Source: Aureobasidium sp. EXF-3400 (taxonomy: Eukaryota; Ascomycota; Dothideomycetes; Dothideales; Saccotheciaceae). From it: a DNA stretch of 64,000 nucleotides. Below are positions 44,319 to 54,081 of the stretch, in pieces. Below the pieces are notes generated by a model, which had not been told where the DNA came from, searched no databases, and saw only the letters and a program-made list of their open reading frames with translations. The stretch spans positions 31,846 to 95,845 of the forward strand of contig SWBL01000192.1 in assembly GCA_024195585.1 (NCBI GenBank). Reading direction: 5' to 3'. Position 1 is the stretch's first letter. The number at the start of each line of letters is the position of its first letter. The position numbers were made by a program, and so were the translations under genes.

Positions 44319-45117
44319 CGAAGATATTGGTATGCGTTTGGGCAATGGCGACGACCAAGACGGACAAAGTTAACCTCCAATTGCCCATGCCAATTATTCT
44401 CTAATCGATAGCGCTAGGCTCGGCCTGTCTCGGTCTAGGTTTGCTTGCCGGTGGCCGGGGACCCAGTGCTCTTTAGGACTTGGTTCAGAACGTGCCTACG
44501 AGCATTCATTGACCATCTGCTCTGCTAGATACTCTCTGTGTCTGATAAGCTACGCATGGTGGCATCTCATGATGGCGATAAGATTGATCAATGTTGCTCA
44601 GGGATGGCCTCTGATAGTTTCTTGGTCGCTCTTATCTAACTCACACAAGGGCTTCTCTATCTAGATTTGGATCAGCTGCCCTCATGCTCAAGCGCGTACG
44701 CCGGATAGCCAAGTAGCCATCGGCGGCTAGCAAGCTGAAGCGTCAACGCCTCTGACGAAGACGCAAATCGACCCGATTGTGGATCGTCTTCCGGCTGGTT
44801 TTAGAACATTCAAAGTTCAATTCGACCGGCTCGCAAGGAATCATCTTTTGCGCCGCCCTCGTTTCCTCTCTCCTTCGTATCACTCTCTCTACCAGAAACA
44901 AAGACTCTTCTACGTCCACATGTCGGCCTCCTTCTCTTACTGACGTGTACCGCCAATCCCCCCATCTTGGTGTCGGATCATCTAATTTCCCTCTCCTTCT
45001 GATCTCCCGCCGCCATGAACTCCGGACTTAAGCCAGCTATGCCCCAGTAGTACTACCACGCCAGGCCTCTCCACGACATCTTCTTTGTAATCTCCTTGTT
45101 CTCAAGCGCCGTCCGCC
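44319..45117. other. Divergent promoter region PET127 / PH-LRR gene
   Basis: This is an 800-bp region. The side near the PH-LRR gene is C/T-rich and carries an upstream ORF at 45015-45050, listed separately. No other gene is visible. Confidence 0.5.
45015..45050 (+). promoter_or_regulatory. 11-codon upstream ORF with optimal start context
   Basis: ATG at 45015 is in the context GCCGCCATGA and encodes 11 residues, then TAG, 67 nt before the main ATG at 45118. If transcribed in the leader it should be initiated efficiently and would limit translation of the PH-LRR protein or make it depend on reinitiation. Confidence 0.5.
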
Positions 45118-48100
45118 ATGCCCCGTTCCAGCAGTCGGGAGCACGCCGGCCGGAGGCGCAGTCTCTTCAGCATTCCCTCGTTTACTCAGATTCACCCTAC
45201 CACCTCCCGCGACTCTCCGGACAAGCTGACCAACGACTCGACAAAGACTTTGAAGAAGCGTCGCGGTCCTACTCTTGTCACCAACCTCGAATCCTCACCA
45301 GAGCTGGCCCACGATGAGGATCCCTCTCCCACTTCGGCACACACCCTACCCTCGCCTAAACCAGTCACACGCCCTGGCTTGAGCGTCAGGAGTGGTGGTC
45401 GCCCTGTATCATCTGTCTTTGGCTCCCTTCGATCCATGCGGTCTATGCATGAAGACGACACTCCTTTGACTACCACCTCCAGCCGAACTCCATCAATCAA
45501 CTGGGCCGATTTTGACGCCAGCCATTCTCAGAAAAGACTAGTCCTACACCATGGCGAAGTCCAGACCAGCAGTAGCATGTTTCGTAAGAAGAAAGAGTAC
45601 CTGGTTCTGACAGACACCCATATTCTGCGCTACAAGAACCAATCAAAGGCTGCCGAAACCATTGCCAGTGTCCCTCCTCCTTTTGGCAGAAGCCCAACGA
45701 TCCGTCACAGCTCGTCCCATTCAATAGGCTCTTCTCAGGACCTACAATCATTACAATCCGAGTCATCAGGCGACAAGGAAGGCCGCGTTACTCTCCGTCA
45801 TATCGTTGCTGTCCACAGGCTCGACGATGGTCGTCCCTACTTTGCCATTGAGGTTTGCTACCTCGACGAGGATGGCTCCCAGGCTTCAGCTATGGTTATG
45901 CAATTTGGAGATCCCGAGGATCGCGATTTATGGTTGCGCTCCATCCGTCAGGCCGCCAACAAGGCTCGTCTTCAAGACCTGAATCCGATTTCGGTTGTCA
46001 ATTCAAAAAATGCTGCAAGGGCTGTGGAGCGCGAGAACGATTACGACCCCGCCAACTATGCCATCTACAAGGTCATACAACGTCAATTCACGAAATCACG
46101 ATCCTCGACCGACGACTTGTCCAAAATTGCATCGACCGTCTGCTTCTTAGCGATCGGTATTCACAAAGTTCATGTCATCCCGCTGGTAAAGGCTACTAGC
46201 CGCGTCTCATCACCTTCGCTGTCAGCAGGCAACGTTCCAACATCATACGGCATCCTTAATATGACCGCTGTTCGAGTCAGTCAATCAGATGACCATTTCG
46301 AAATCACCTTCCGCCAACCCCTTAAACGGCCGAAGACCCTATACCTGGCCTCTTTGGCTTCTCATGATATTGCCCTTCGTCTGCATCACGTCGAGAACGT
46401 TCTCCGTCCGGAGTGTGCTTCTCGTATGTTCAAATTCAGCGTGCCTCAGGAAATTGACGATCAGCTTCCTCCCGCAGTAAACTCAGATGCAGAAGACCAT
46501 TGCTGCTTCGAGCGTACACTAACAGGATATTGCATTGCATACGATGTCAACCCATCAAACATTCGCTATACCATTGACTATTCATGCGAGGATGCGCCTC
46601 GCTTCCAACTATTGCCTTTAGCAGACGCACGTCGGCCAAAGTATAGTGCGGCTGAGCTGTTGGCTGTCATGCGAGCTCTACGATACAACGAATCATTCAA
46701 CTCGCTCTCTTTTGCTGATGTTCAGCTTGATATACTCAACGGAGTTCACGACAATTACGGCTCCGAGCACGTCTGTTTGAAAACGAAACGAGGAACACCA
46801 ATTCGATTGCCTGCAGAGGAACTCATCCAATCTTGCCTTTTGATCCAGGAGGTTCGTGCCCTGGCTGCGACGAACAAGAAACTTCGAAGGGTGGACTTCT
46901 CTAGGTGCATTATCGCAAAACCTCCGGACTATACAGATGATTCGGAGACCAAGGTCAAGGATATCGGATGTGGTATTGTCGAAGCTCTTTCTCCACTTTG
47001 CAAGCACCAAACCACGAATGTCGACTGGATCGCATTGAACGGTATCCACCTCAGTGAAACTGACCTCGATTACTTAGTTGGTGCAGCGAGTGACAAGGCC
47101 TGCCACTTCCGTGCTATTGAGTTGAGCAGATGTTCATTGACCGATCGCACACTGAGTCTAATACTGGATTCTCTTCGCGCACAGGACAACACTCTGGAAG
47201 CTTTGGACATTTCTGGAAACCACGCCAGACTTGCGCCAGCTGTTTTTGATGGACAAATTAGTGTGTTTGGCTTCATTCGCAAGCTTAACCTGTCTTTTGC
47301 ATCTCGAACGTCAGGAGCCGAACCTTTGTTCAATGCCGAGACTCTCCTTACCTGGCGTTTGGAAGAGCTTAGGTTGACTGGCACGTCTCTCAATGAGAAC
47401 ACGATTCAAGCGCTTGCAACATATCTCAAGCACCCCCAATCAGATACTCTCCACGAGCTGTATCTAGACTCTGCATACATGTCTGGCAGTGACATTGCAA
47501 CCATCATGCGCGCCACTAAGAGGGGCTCAATCGAGCCTCGCAATCTCCATCTTGACATCAGTCACAACAACATCACCAAAGACCACGAACAGCTATGCAA
47601 AGCGATCTCGGACGGTTCAACGCCTACTCATATTTCTCTTCGTGCTATCGAATATCGTGAGGAGTCAGTTTTCCGACATCTGATCAATGCATTGAGGAAG
47701 AACCAAAGCATCAGATATCTTGACATCTCAAGAACGACGTTACCCAGCGACGCCAACGAGGACACCAGTCGTGCGTTGGAGTCATTGTTTGCAGAAAATC
47801 ACACGTTGGAAGAATTGGACATCTCAGGAGAGGACTCGCGTCTGGAAACTTCACGATTCGGTGTTGGTCTCAACCAGGCGCTGAATGGTCTCCGTCACAA
47901 CAAAGGCTTGCACATTCTTCGGGTTCAATATCAGAGGCTCGGTCTGCCTGGTGCTAGCATGCTGGCTGAAGTCTTGAAGGTGAACAAGACGCTACGAGAG
48001 TTGTACTGCGATCACAACGAGATACCTTTATCAGCGTTTACCGACATGATCAATTCGCTAGGCAAGAACACATCGTTGGTCTACATGCCGTATATGGATG

Positions 48101-49026
48101 AAAGTCGAGTAGCAGCTCTGAAACAGACAGAGGTGCAAGTCAAACAAATACGAGACGACGTGCCAACTACCACCTCACCTCTGAAGCCTTCAGTATCTGC
48201 TCCTCTGTCCAAGCCACCGCCTTCTTCATCCTCATCAACTTTCCGAAAAGGTTTCGCCAACATGAAGAGAAGCGTCAACCGCAGCTCTTCAGCGGCTCCT
48301 CCCTCCTTCCCATCACTGGCACCCACCCCACGTCATGTCTTGTCCCCGCTCATGTCCTCGCGTCCATTCTCGCCTTCAAAAACTAAAGTCAACAACACTG
48401 CCAGTTCACCCATCGCTGCACCTTCTGGTTCGCTCACAGATCAAGACATTCAAGCTGCCTTGCGCTTGGTGACAGAGTCTTGGGACCGTCAACAATATCG
48501 ATTGCAGCAATATCTCGATCGAAACTGCTGTATTCTACACGGCGTACCTACATCCATGGAAATCGAAGAGGAGGCATTCGAACGTACAACCAGCGTCGGC
48601 ACCTTGTCTCAACTCATCGAAAAAGTCAGACTAGACTCCACACCCACCGTAGAGAAAGAGATAGACTTTGGTGATGTTGGATACGCGCTTCCCGAACTAG
48701 GCGTTGTCAACAGCGAGAGTGATATGCAATCTCAAGAAGGATTGAGACTCTCTCTACCACCACGCTTGCAATTACGCCATGATGTTGAAGAAGACGAACA
48801 ACCTTCTGTTAGTTTCAAGCAATTCTTGTTGGGTCGTCATGAGTTGAGCAGTCCTGAGGATATGGTTGATGGTGTCAGTTCTTCGAGTGCTGCTACTGAA
48901 GGCGGAGATAGTGAGTTGCCTAGCCCTGAACTTGAGATGGGTGGGCCTGCTCCCAAGGGGTTGGCTGGCCTGGGTATCAATCAGGGAGATCTGAAGACAC
49001 CCACCCAAAAGAGTTTCTTTGGTTGA
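45118..49026 (+). CDS. PH-domain and leucine-rich-repeat protein
   Basis: This is an intronless 1302-residue protein. After a Ser/Thr-rich N-terminus, residues about 135-285 form a PH-like domain (KRLVLHHGEVQTSS-FRKKKEYLVLTDTHILRYKN, then VMQFGDPEDRDLWLRSIRQAA). A middle domain follows. RNI-type leucine-rich repeats cover about 578-995 (RRVDFSRC, FRAIELSRCSLTDRTLSLILDSLRAQDNTLEALDISGN, LEELRLTGTSLN, IRYLDISRTTLPS, LRELYCDHNEI). The C-terminus is Ser/Pro-rich and disordered. The PH plus RNI-LRR layout recalls CARMIL-type membrane and actin regulators, but no specific function can be given. It belongs to a fungal family annotated only as LRR proteins. Confidence 0.85.
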   Translation: MPRSSSREHAGRRRSLFSIPSFTQIHPTTSRDSPDKLTNDSTKTLKKRRGPTLVTNLESSPELAHDEDPSPTSAHTLPSPKPVTRPGLSVRSGGRPVSSVFGSLRSMRSMHEDDTPLTTTSSRTPSINWADFDASHSQKRLVLHHGEVQTSSSMFRKKKEYLVLTDTHILRYKNQSKAAETIASVPPPFGRSPTIRHSSSHSIGSSQDLQSLQSESSGDKEGRVTLRHIVAVHRLDDGRPYFAIEVCYLDEDGSQASAMVMQFGDPEDRDLWLRSIRQAANKARLQDLNPISVVNSKNAARAVERENDYDPANYAIYKVIQRQFTKSRSSTDDLSKIASTVCFLAIGIHKVHVIPLVKATSRVSSPSLSAGNVPTSYGILNMTAVRVSQSDDHFEITFRQPLKRPKTLYLASLASHDIALRLHHVENVLRPECASRMFKFSVPQEIDDQLPPAVNSDAEDHCCFERTLTGYCIAYDVNPSNIRYTIDYSCEDAPRFQLLPLADARRPKYSAAELLAVMRALRYNESFNSLSFADVQLDILNGVHDNYGSEHVCLKTKRGTPIRLPAEELIQSCLLIQEVRALAATNKKLRRVDFSRCIIAKPPDYTDDSETKVKDIGCGIVEALSPLCKHQTTNVDWIALNGIHLSETDLDYLVGAASDKACHFRAIELSRCSLTDRTLSLILDSLRAQDNTLEALDISGNHARLAPAVFDGQISVFGFIRKLNLSFASRTSGAEPLFNAETLLTWRLEELRLTGTSLNENTIQALATYLKHPQSDTLHELYLDSAYMSGSDIATIMRATKRGSIEPRNLHLDISHNNITKDHEQLCKAISDGSTPTHISLRAIEYREESVFRHLINALRKNQSIRYLDISRTTLPSDANEDTSRALESLFAENHTLEELDISGEDSRLETSRFGVGLNQALNGLRHNKGLHILRVQYQRLGLPGASMLAEVLKVNKTLRELYCDHNEIPLSAFTDMINSLGKNTSLVYMPYMDESRVAALKQTEVQVKQIRDDVPTTTSPLKPSVSAPLSKPPPSSSSSTFRKGFANMKRSVNRSSSAAPPSFPSLAPTPRHVLSPLMSSRPFSPSKTKVNNTASSPIAAPSGSLTDQDIQAALRLVTESWDRQQYRLQQYLDRNCCILHGVPTSMEIEEEAFERTTSVGTLSQLIEKVRLDSTPTVEKEIDFGDVGYALPELGVVNSESDMQSQEGLRLSLPPRLQLRHDVEEDEQPSVSFKQFLLGRHELSSPEDMVDGVSSSSAATEGGDSELPSPELEMGGPAPKGLAGLGINQGDLKTPTQKSFFG

Positions 49027-49768
49027 TTGTCATCTCATCTCTCAACTCCGCTTCTGGGATGTTCTGAACACCACTCTTTTTTCTTTTCTTTCCAATTCTT
49101 TTCCTTTGCACGGCGGGAGTTCTTTTTCTTTTTCGCTGCAAACGATGGAAGGGGTCTTATCATACCCCGTTCTTCAATGAAAATCAGGACGAATGGCTGG
49201 CACGGTGATACAGGCAAGGTGCATTACGGGATGGAAGGATGCATACTCCAGGAGAGAAGTTCTCATCATTATCATTTCCTTTCTGTCACTCGTGTATAAT
49301 GTTTGAATGAAAAATGCTACAATTGAATGAAACTCAATTGCTCTTTCCCGATCATCAATTACCCAACTTCCACTCTATCTAAAGTGATCTCCCGCTCTCG
49401 CTACGAAGATTTTGACTGCTATTCTATATCTCATCTTGCATCTACCCTAAACCTCGCCTTCCTATTCCCAACACATGCCTAAATTATGCTCTCCTTCCAT
49501 ATAATCTTGTATCACATCCCACAAGCAAAGTATATGTGCCTCTTGGCACCCATGCAAGCCTGCGCAGCGCCGCCCTGATTTGATCCCCATAAATCTAAAA
49601 GTGCCTTTATCCAAAAAAGTTCAGCCCCCAGAAGAGAAAAACGTCGACCCCAGCTACAATGCCAGGCAGATCCCACCACCTCTGTGTGCACTATTTCTAC
49701 CACACCAGATCATCTATCCCAGACCCAAAAGATCTCGCCCATGAGGACAAGATGAGCAAAAACGATGT
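49027..49768. other. Intergenic PH-LRR gene to tRNA-Ser
   Basis: Nothing beyond the 3' region of the PH-LRR gene, with T-rich tracts at 49070-49135. Confidence 0.5.
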
Positions 49769-49870
49769 CGACGCCCAAGAGATTCGAACTCTTGCCCCCG
49801 AAAGGATTTGATAGCTGAAGATGTTAAAGATCATTCGAGTCAAACGCCTTAACCACTCGGCCAGAGCGCC
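49769..49870 (-). tRNA. tRNA-Ser(CGA) with short intron
   Basis: On the minus strand the acceptor arms GGCGCTC and GGGCGTC pair with G-U allowances. The D arm contains TGGCCGAGTGGTTAAGGC, typical of tRNA-Ser/Leu A boxes. The anticodon stem TTTGA/TCAAA encloses CT-CGA-A, giving anticodon CGA. An intron of about 21 nt follows position 37. A long variable arm (TCCTTTCGGGGGC) and T arm AAGAG-TTCGAAT-CTCTT complete it. CCA is not encoded. Confidence 0.92.
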
Positions 49871-50329
49871 AAATCGAGATCCGAAAATTTCTGATGAAAG
49901 ATTGGAGATTCGATGAAGAGGGAAAGCGACAAGATAGTATAAGTACCTCACCACCGTAACACGTCAATCACTGTGGAAGCGTGCTTGATGCATCATCATT
50001 TTTTGACTATCAAACGAGAGCAGGGGAAATGGTAGAAGAGAGGGAAATCACCATCGCCTTGCATAAACAACAAGAAGAATAAATTGAACATTGAATGATC
50101 GTCAGTGATCAGAATCGTAGAAAGAAAATATACTGTACGAGGATGTAAAAAACGTTCATAGTACGACTTTGGGCCCCCAGTCGACGGACCATTGAAAAGC
50201 AAAAGCAAAAGCAAAACACCCATCACCCATACCAAAAACCTCCTTCAAAGCAAAAACCCAGGGTATCATTTTAGTTCCTCCTTCCCATCAAAAACTCCTC
50301 CCATAAAAACATTCGAAAAACAAAAAAAC
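49871..50329. other. Intergenic tRNA-Ser to unknown gene
   Basis: No gene is seen. An AAAGC-rich low-complexity stretch lies at 50194-50215. Confidence 0.45.
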
Positions 50330-51676
50330 TCAAATTCTCGCATCCTCCCAATCATCACCATCAAACCCACTATCCTCAGACTCAACCTCGAATTTAGTGC
50401 CCAAAGCAACTTGACCCTGTCTAATCAAATCTTGAATCTGTCGGTCAAGTTTACGCATACTTTTATCGGTATTGCGGTCTTGTTTTTCGATTCGGTGAAG
50501 GAAGCGCTGGGCATCGGGGCTGAGGTTTTCTCCTCCGCTTGTGCTGGCGATACTGGAGCGACGGTCTGTGGCTTTTACGATGCTGGAGCGACGGTCGGGG
50601 TTGAAGGTTGTGCGGATGGGTGTGGTGACTGGGGAGCGGTGTGCGATGACTGTAGGGCGAAGGGAGGCGGATGATCGAGTAGATGCTGTGGAGGCTGTTG
50701 AGGCTGTAGAGGTGGAACGGTCTGCGAAGGCTTGGCTAAAGACGTCGAGACGGGATTGTTGTGCTTGTGGAGATCCGGTGTAGGAGGTTTGGCGTGAGGG
50801 CGCGCGACGTGTTACTGAGCTGAGAGCACGACGACTGCTTGCTCTTGTGGCGCCGAGGTGTGTAAAGTCGTCTGTAGAAGTGTTGCGGTTGTTGGATGGA
50901 CGAGGCGCTTCGGGATTCGGATCTACCATGACCCAACCAGATTCGGTTTGCTGTCGCTTGAGTGAGCGTTCCGGGGTGTTGTCTTGTTCAAAGTCACCGA
51001 AAAAGTCATTTGATGGATACTGTCCAGGTAGTGGAGAGGTGAACTGGGTGGGTTGTGCAAAGTCATAGCCTCTTCCAGAACCGGCGTAGAAACCAGCAAA
51101 AGCATTCGCACGGCAAAAGTGCCAGACTTTGCCTACGACACCTCCTACGAGCTTCATGGCAAAGCCTCCCCATCCTTTGGTGTCTGATGTGTCACTAGTG
51201 CTGGCCATACTGGTATAGCTGACAGTCCTTCCTTTTCCGTTCCTCTCTCTGGCCAATAAGCCCGGGACATGTGCAGCGTCTTGCTCAGGCGAAGGGTCAG
51301 CAGAATCCCATTTCCAGCGAAAGTCCCTCTCTCCAGTCAAATCGTCGTGTCGTGAAGCAGCTGCGAGTGTGGGTGTGTCGAACTTGTAGTCGAGTGTGTA
51401 ATGTTCGTTCGCAAGAGGAGCTGGGCTCATGGCCTGGGTGGTGTAACCATATCTCGCACCATGGTTCAACGGGGCTGAAGTGTTTGCCTTGTTGGAATTT
51501 GCGCGTGATCGTTTCCTTGTCAAGGCGGGCTTGTCCTGTGATGGCGTAGCGGCGAAAGTCATCGTGTCGACATGCGACGGTCCAGGAGTGTTAGGTGGAC
51601 GAAAGATGTTGCTGTGCAAGCGCCCCGACTGCTGATCCGGAAAGGGGTAGCTCGAAGACGTCGAGTAGACGGTCAT
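50330..51676 (-). CDS. Conserved hypothetical Ser/Arg-rich protein
   Basis: This is an intronless 448-residue frame from a real ATG at 51676. The protein is mostly disordered, with phosphorylation-type Ser/Thr patches and basic RKRSR. A central ordered segment (GWGGFAMKLVGGVVGKVWHFCRANAFAGFYAGSGRGYDF, about residues 165-205) and a C-terminal coiled coil (LSPDAQRFLHRIEKQDRNTDKSMRKLDRQIQDLIRQGQVALGTKFEVE) look constrained, supporting a real gene. The segment WVMVDPN after the basic KRQQTESG is also like fungal homologues. I cannot name a function; a cell-cycle or nuclear-envelope adaptor would be a guess. Confidence 0.75.
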   Translation of the reverse strand: MTVYSTSSSYPFPDQQSGRLHSNIFRPPNTPGPSHVDTMTFAATPSQDKPALTRKRSRANSNKANTSAPLNHGARYGYTTQAMSPAPLANEHYTLDYKFDTPTLAAASRHDDLTGERDFRWKWDSADPSPEQDAAHVPGLLARERNGKGRTVSYTSMASTSDTSDTKGWGGFAMKLVGGVVGKVWHFCRANAFAGFYAGSGRGYDFAQPTQFTSPLPGQYPSNDFFGDFEQDNTPERSLKRQQTESGWVMVDPNPEAPRPSNNRNTSTDDFTHLGATRASSRRALSSVTRRAPSRQTSYTGSPQAQQSRLDVFSQAFADRSTSTASTASTASTRSSASLRPTVIAHRSPVTTPIRTTFNPDRRSSIVKATDRRSSIASTSGGENLSPDAQRFLHRIEKQDRNTDKSMRKLDRQIQDLIRQGQVALGTKFEVESEDSGFDGDDWEDARI

Positions 51677-52172
51677 GGTGTCGAGGTCGAGTCCAAGATG
51701 TGCAATGTCAGAGTCGACCTTTCAAGTTTGCGGGTTGAATAGAGTTGACTTCCAGGGACCTTCAAAGCGGGGTTGGTTGCCTTTTCTTGCTCAAACTCGT
51801 TGGTGGTCAAACGCAATCATCGAGATGCATAAACACATGATGGCTATCGAATCTACTCCTTAATGCGGGTCGAGTCTGGATGGTCAAGCACGATGATGCT
51901 TGTTGTTGTAATTATCCATGTCGCTAGCTTCACATCCGTCATGGTCGCCGCTCTGGAACGCCTAGACGCCTTGTTGACCCGCCAACCGCTGCCGTTCGTC
52001 TTTGGACTTCGCTTTCAAGCTTGCGGCTGCTCCCGTCCGTCGACACTTCTTCCTCCGCTAACTGTCTGGCCATCAACAGCCTATACCGACATTCCGCTTG
52101 TGCTCCTCTTGACTTGCCAACACTCGTACTCTCTCTGGACACTCGCAGCATCGTCGATTGCTCTCACTATCA
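51677..52172. other. Divergent promoter region
   Basis: Nothing recognisable between the two flanking hypothetical genes. Confidence 0.5.
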
Positions 52173-53198
52173 ATGATCGCCATACCAACAATGGCTACAA
52201 AATGGACTTCCGCAGTTATCTCTCGGTTCTGGACCTTGAACATTGCCCCTGCTACCAAGTCTTACCCAGCAGCTTTTATCGTTCACACCTCCGCACACTC
52301 GAGATCCTATACCTCAGACTCCAATCCTCTGTCTCATGACGAACTGGAAAAGAAAAAGAAAAAGCAGGAAGCAAGAATACGCCGGGCCGACCAGAGACGG
52401 CTTCGTTATCAATCAGATCCCGCCTTCCGCGAGAAATTGATCCAATACCAGAAACAAAAATACGCCACAGACCAAGAATATCGTGAGAGGAGGAAGCGAC
52501 ACATGAATGAAAGATACGCCACGGACTCTAAATATCGCGAGCAGAGGAGCCAATACGCGAAGGAGAAGTGGGCCATAGACGAATACCGTGAAAGAATGAC
52601 ACAATTCCGGCAAAACAGACTTGCCACCGACCCTCAGTTCCGCGAGAGACAGGCTCAATTGAGCCACAACAAATGGGAGAAGATCAAATCTGAATTGGAA
52701 CAGGATCCCGAGGCGTACAAGCTCGTGAGACACGATAACAACGAGAAGATCAAAGCATTCTACCGTCAGAACACTGAATATAGATGGGGCCAGGTTCTTG
52801 GAGTTCGTTTGAGGAAATCAGATCGCCTTCGCAACGAGATCATATGGAAGTCACACAAGCCTGTTGTATACGCCACGAAAAAAGACCATACTTGTGCCAC
52901 TTGCAACCGCAAAAGATTTGGCGGTGGCGCAAAGTTTTGGTAGGTCTCAACCATCCCATTCGTCCAAGCTGGAACATTGTAATAACAGCTGAATTGACCA
53001 TAAATGTCCAGGTGGCGCCGCAAGAACGAGCCTGAAAATTATGACTGCTTTAAATGTTTCCAAGCGGATCGAGAAGCGTCTACGCCAGTATATTTCCCGC
53101 CAGATGTCAAACCGTTGCCTGATCGAGGTCCGGTAGAGCAATCTGGAGATCGCAATGCCAAAGGAAATGACGAGAGCGGCACCGTACCATCGACATGA
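52173..53198 (+). CDS. Charged tandem-repeat protein with C-terminal Cys4 motif
   Basis: The product is 317 residues from exons 52173-52939 and 53012-53198 (72-nt intron, TG|G Trp junction). The start (MIAIPTMATKWTSAVISRFW, or the inner Met at 52191) looks like a mitochondrial presequence. Residues about 80-175 hold five copies of an 18-residue charged repeat (consensus YATDxxYRERRxQYxxxK). The C-terminus has CATC, then FGGGAKFWWRRKNEPENYDCFKC, a CxxC-x(n)-CxxC arrangement that could bind zinc and is completed only by splicing. The intron junction makes the two Cys pairs part of one domain, which supports the gene model. I recognise no family. Confidence 0.72.
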
Positions 53199-54081
53199 CA
53201 TACATTACTGTACGATCAACCGAACCTCAATTGAGACCTCCAGTCGGCATTCCAGAACTCCCTCGTCTACAATTGCACATACAAGACCGACATCTCGCTA
53301 CATCTCTACATCCAAATATGCTCACTGTCACAACTAGTCCCACACTACCTCTTATTACCACGGATCAAGGGTCTGCATCTTGAGTGCTGTCAACCATCAT
53401 CCAATGTCTCAGAACTATTCAGCCAACAGTTCTCCGTCCTCTCGCCCTCGCGTGCAGTGGAACAACAAGCAGCGATCGCATACAGACCATCCAGTCTTCT
53501 GCAATCTGCAACTTGAGACATCCCCAAGGATAAGTCCAGTGGCTTTCCAAGGAGCAAAGACGACAGATTAGCATACGGTGCAATCAAGACGCCCGGTCAT
53601 CTGACCATACAGCACTGCAAGCATGCGAGCATACAAATATCGGCCCTTGCTCACTCAATGCATCAGAGGATTCAACAAGGAGAATTTCCATACATGAGGC
53701 AAGTCCGAAATGCCTTCCAACAGGCATAAGATAGTGTCCTATCTCTGCATATACACGTTCTGTGTTTGCCAAAGAGTAGGGCTCGAGTGAAACAGGTGAG
53801 CAACCGCCGCTGAATCGTCTTCTGTAGAGTAGATACATGGATGGTTCTTACATCGTTCTTGCTATGAACTCGAGTATCTCCTATCTGGCTCTTGTTCTAT
53901 ATCCAACGTAGGTTCTTGTGCAGATACACATACCCAGCAATTCCCACCCCCAGAAAACTGCTCTTGCTAGACAAACCACAAATAGGAGAAATGAGTAGAT
54001 TGATAGTGAAACCAATGCATCTAGAAAAGTCTATACAACTCAACGTGTCTTTATAGACCACCAATATCTAATCTTCCCATT
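53199..54081. other. Convergent 3' region
   Basis: No gene is visible between the charged-repeat gene (+) and TRM6 (-); short frames look random. Confidence 0.5.
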
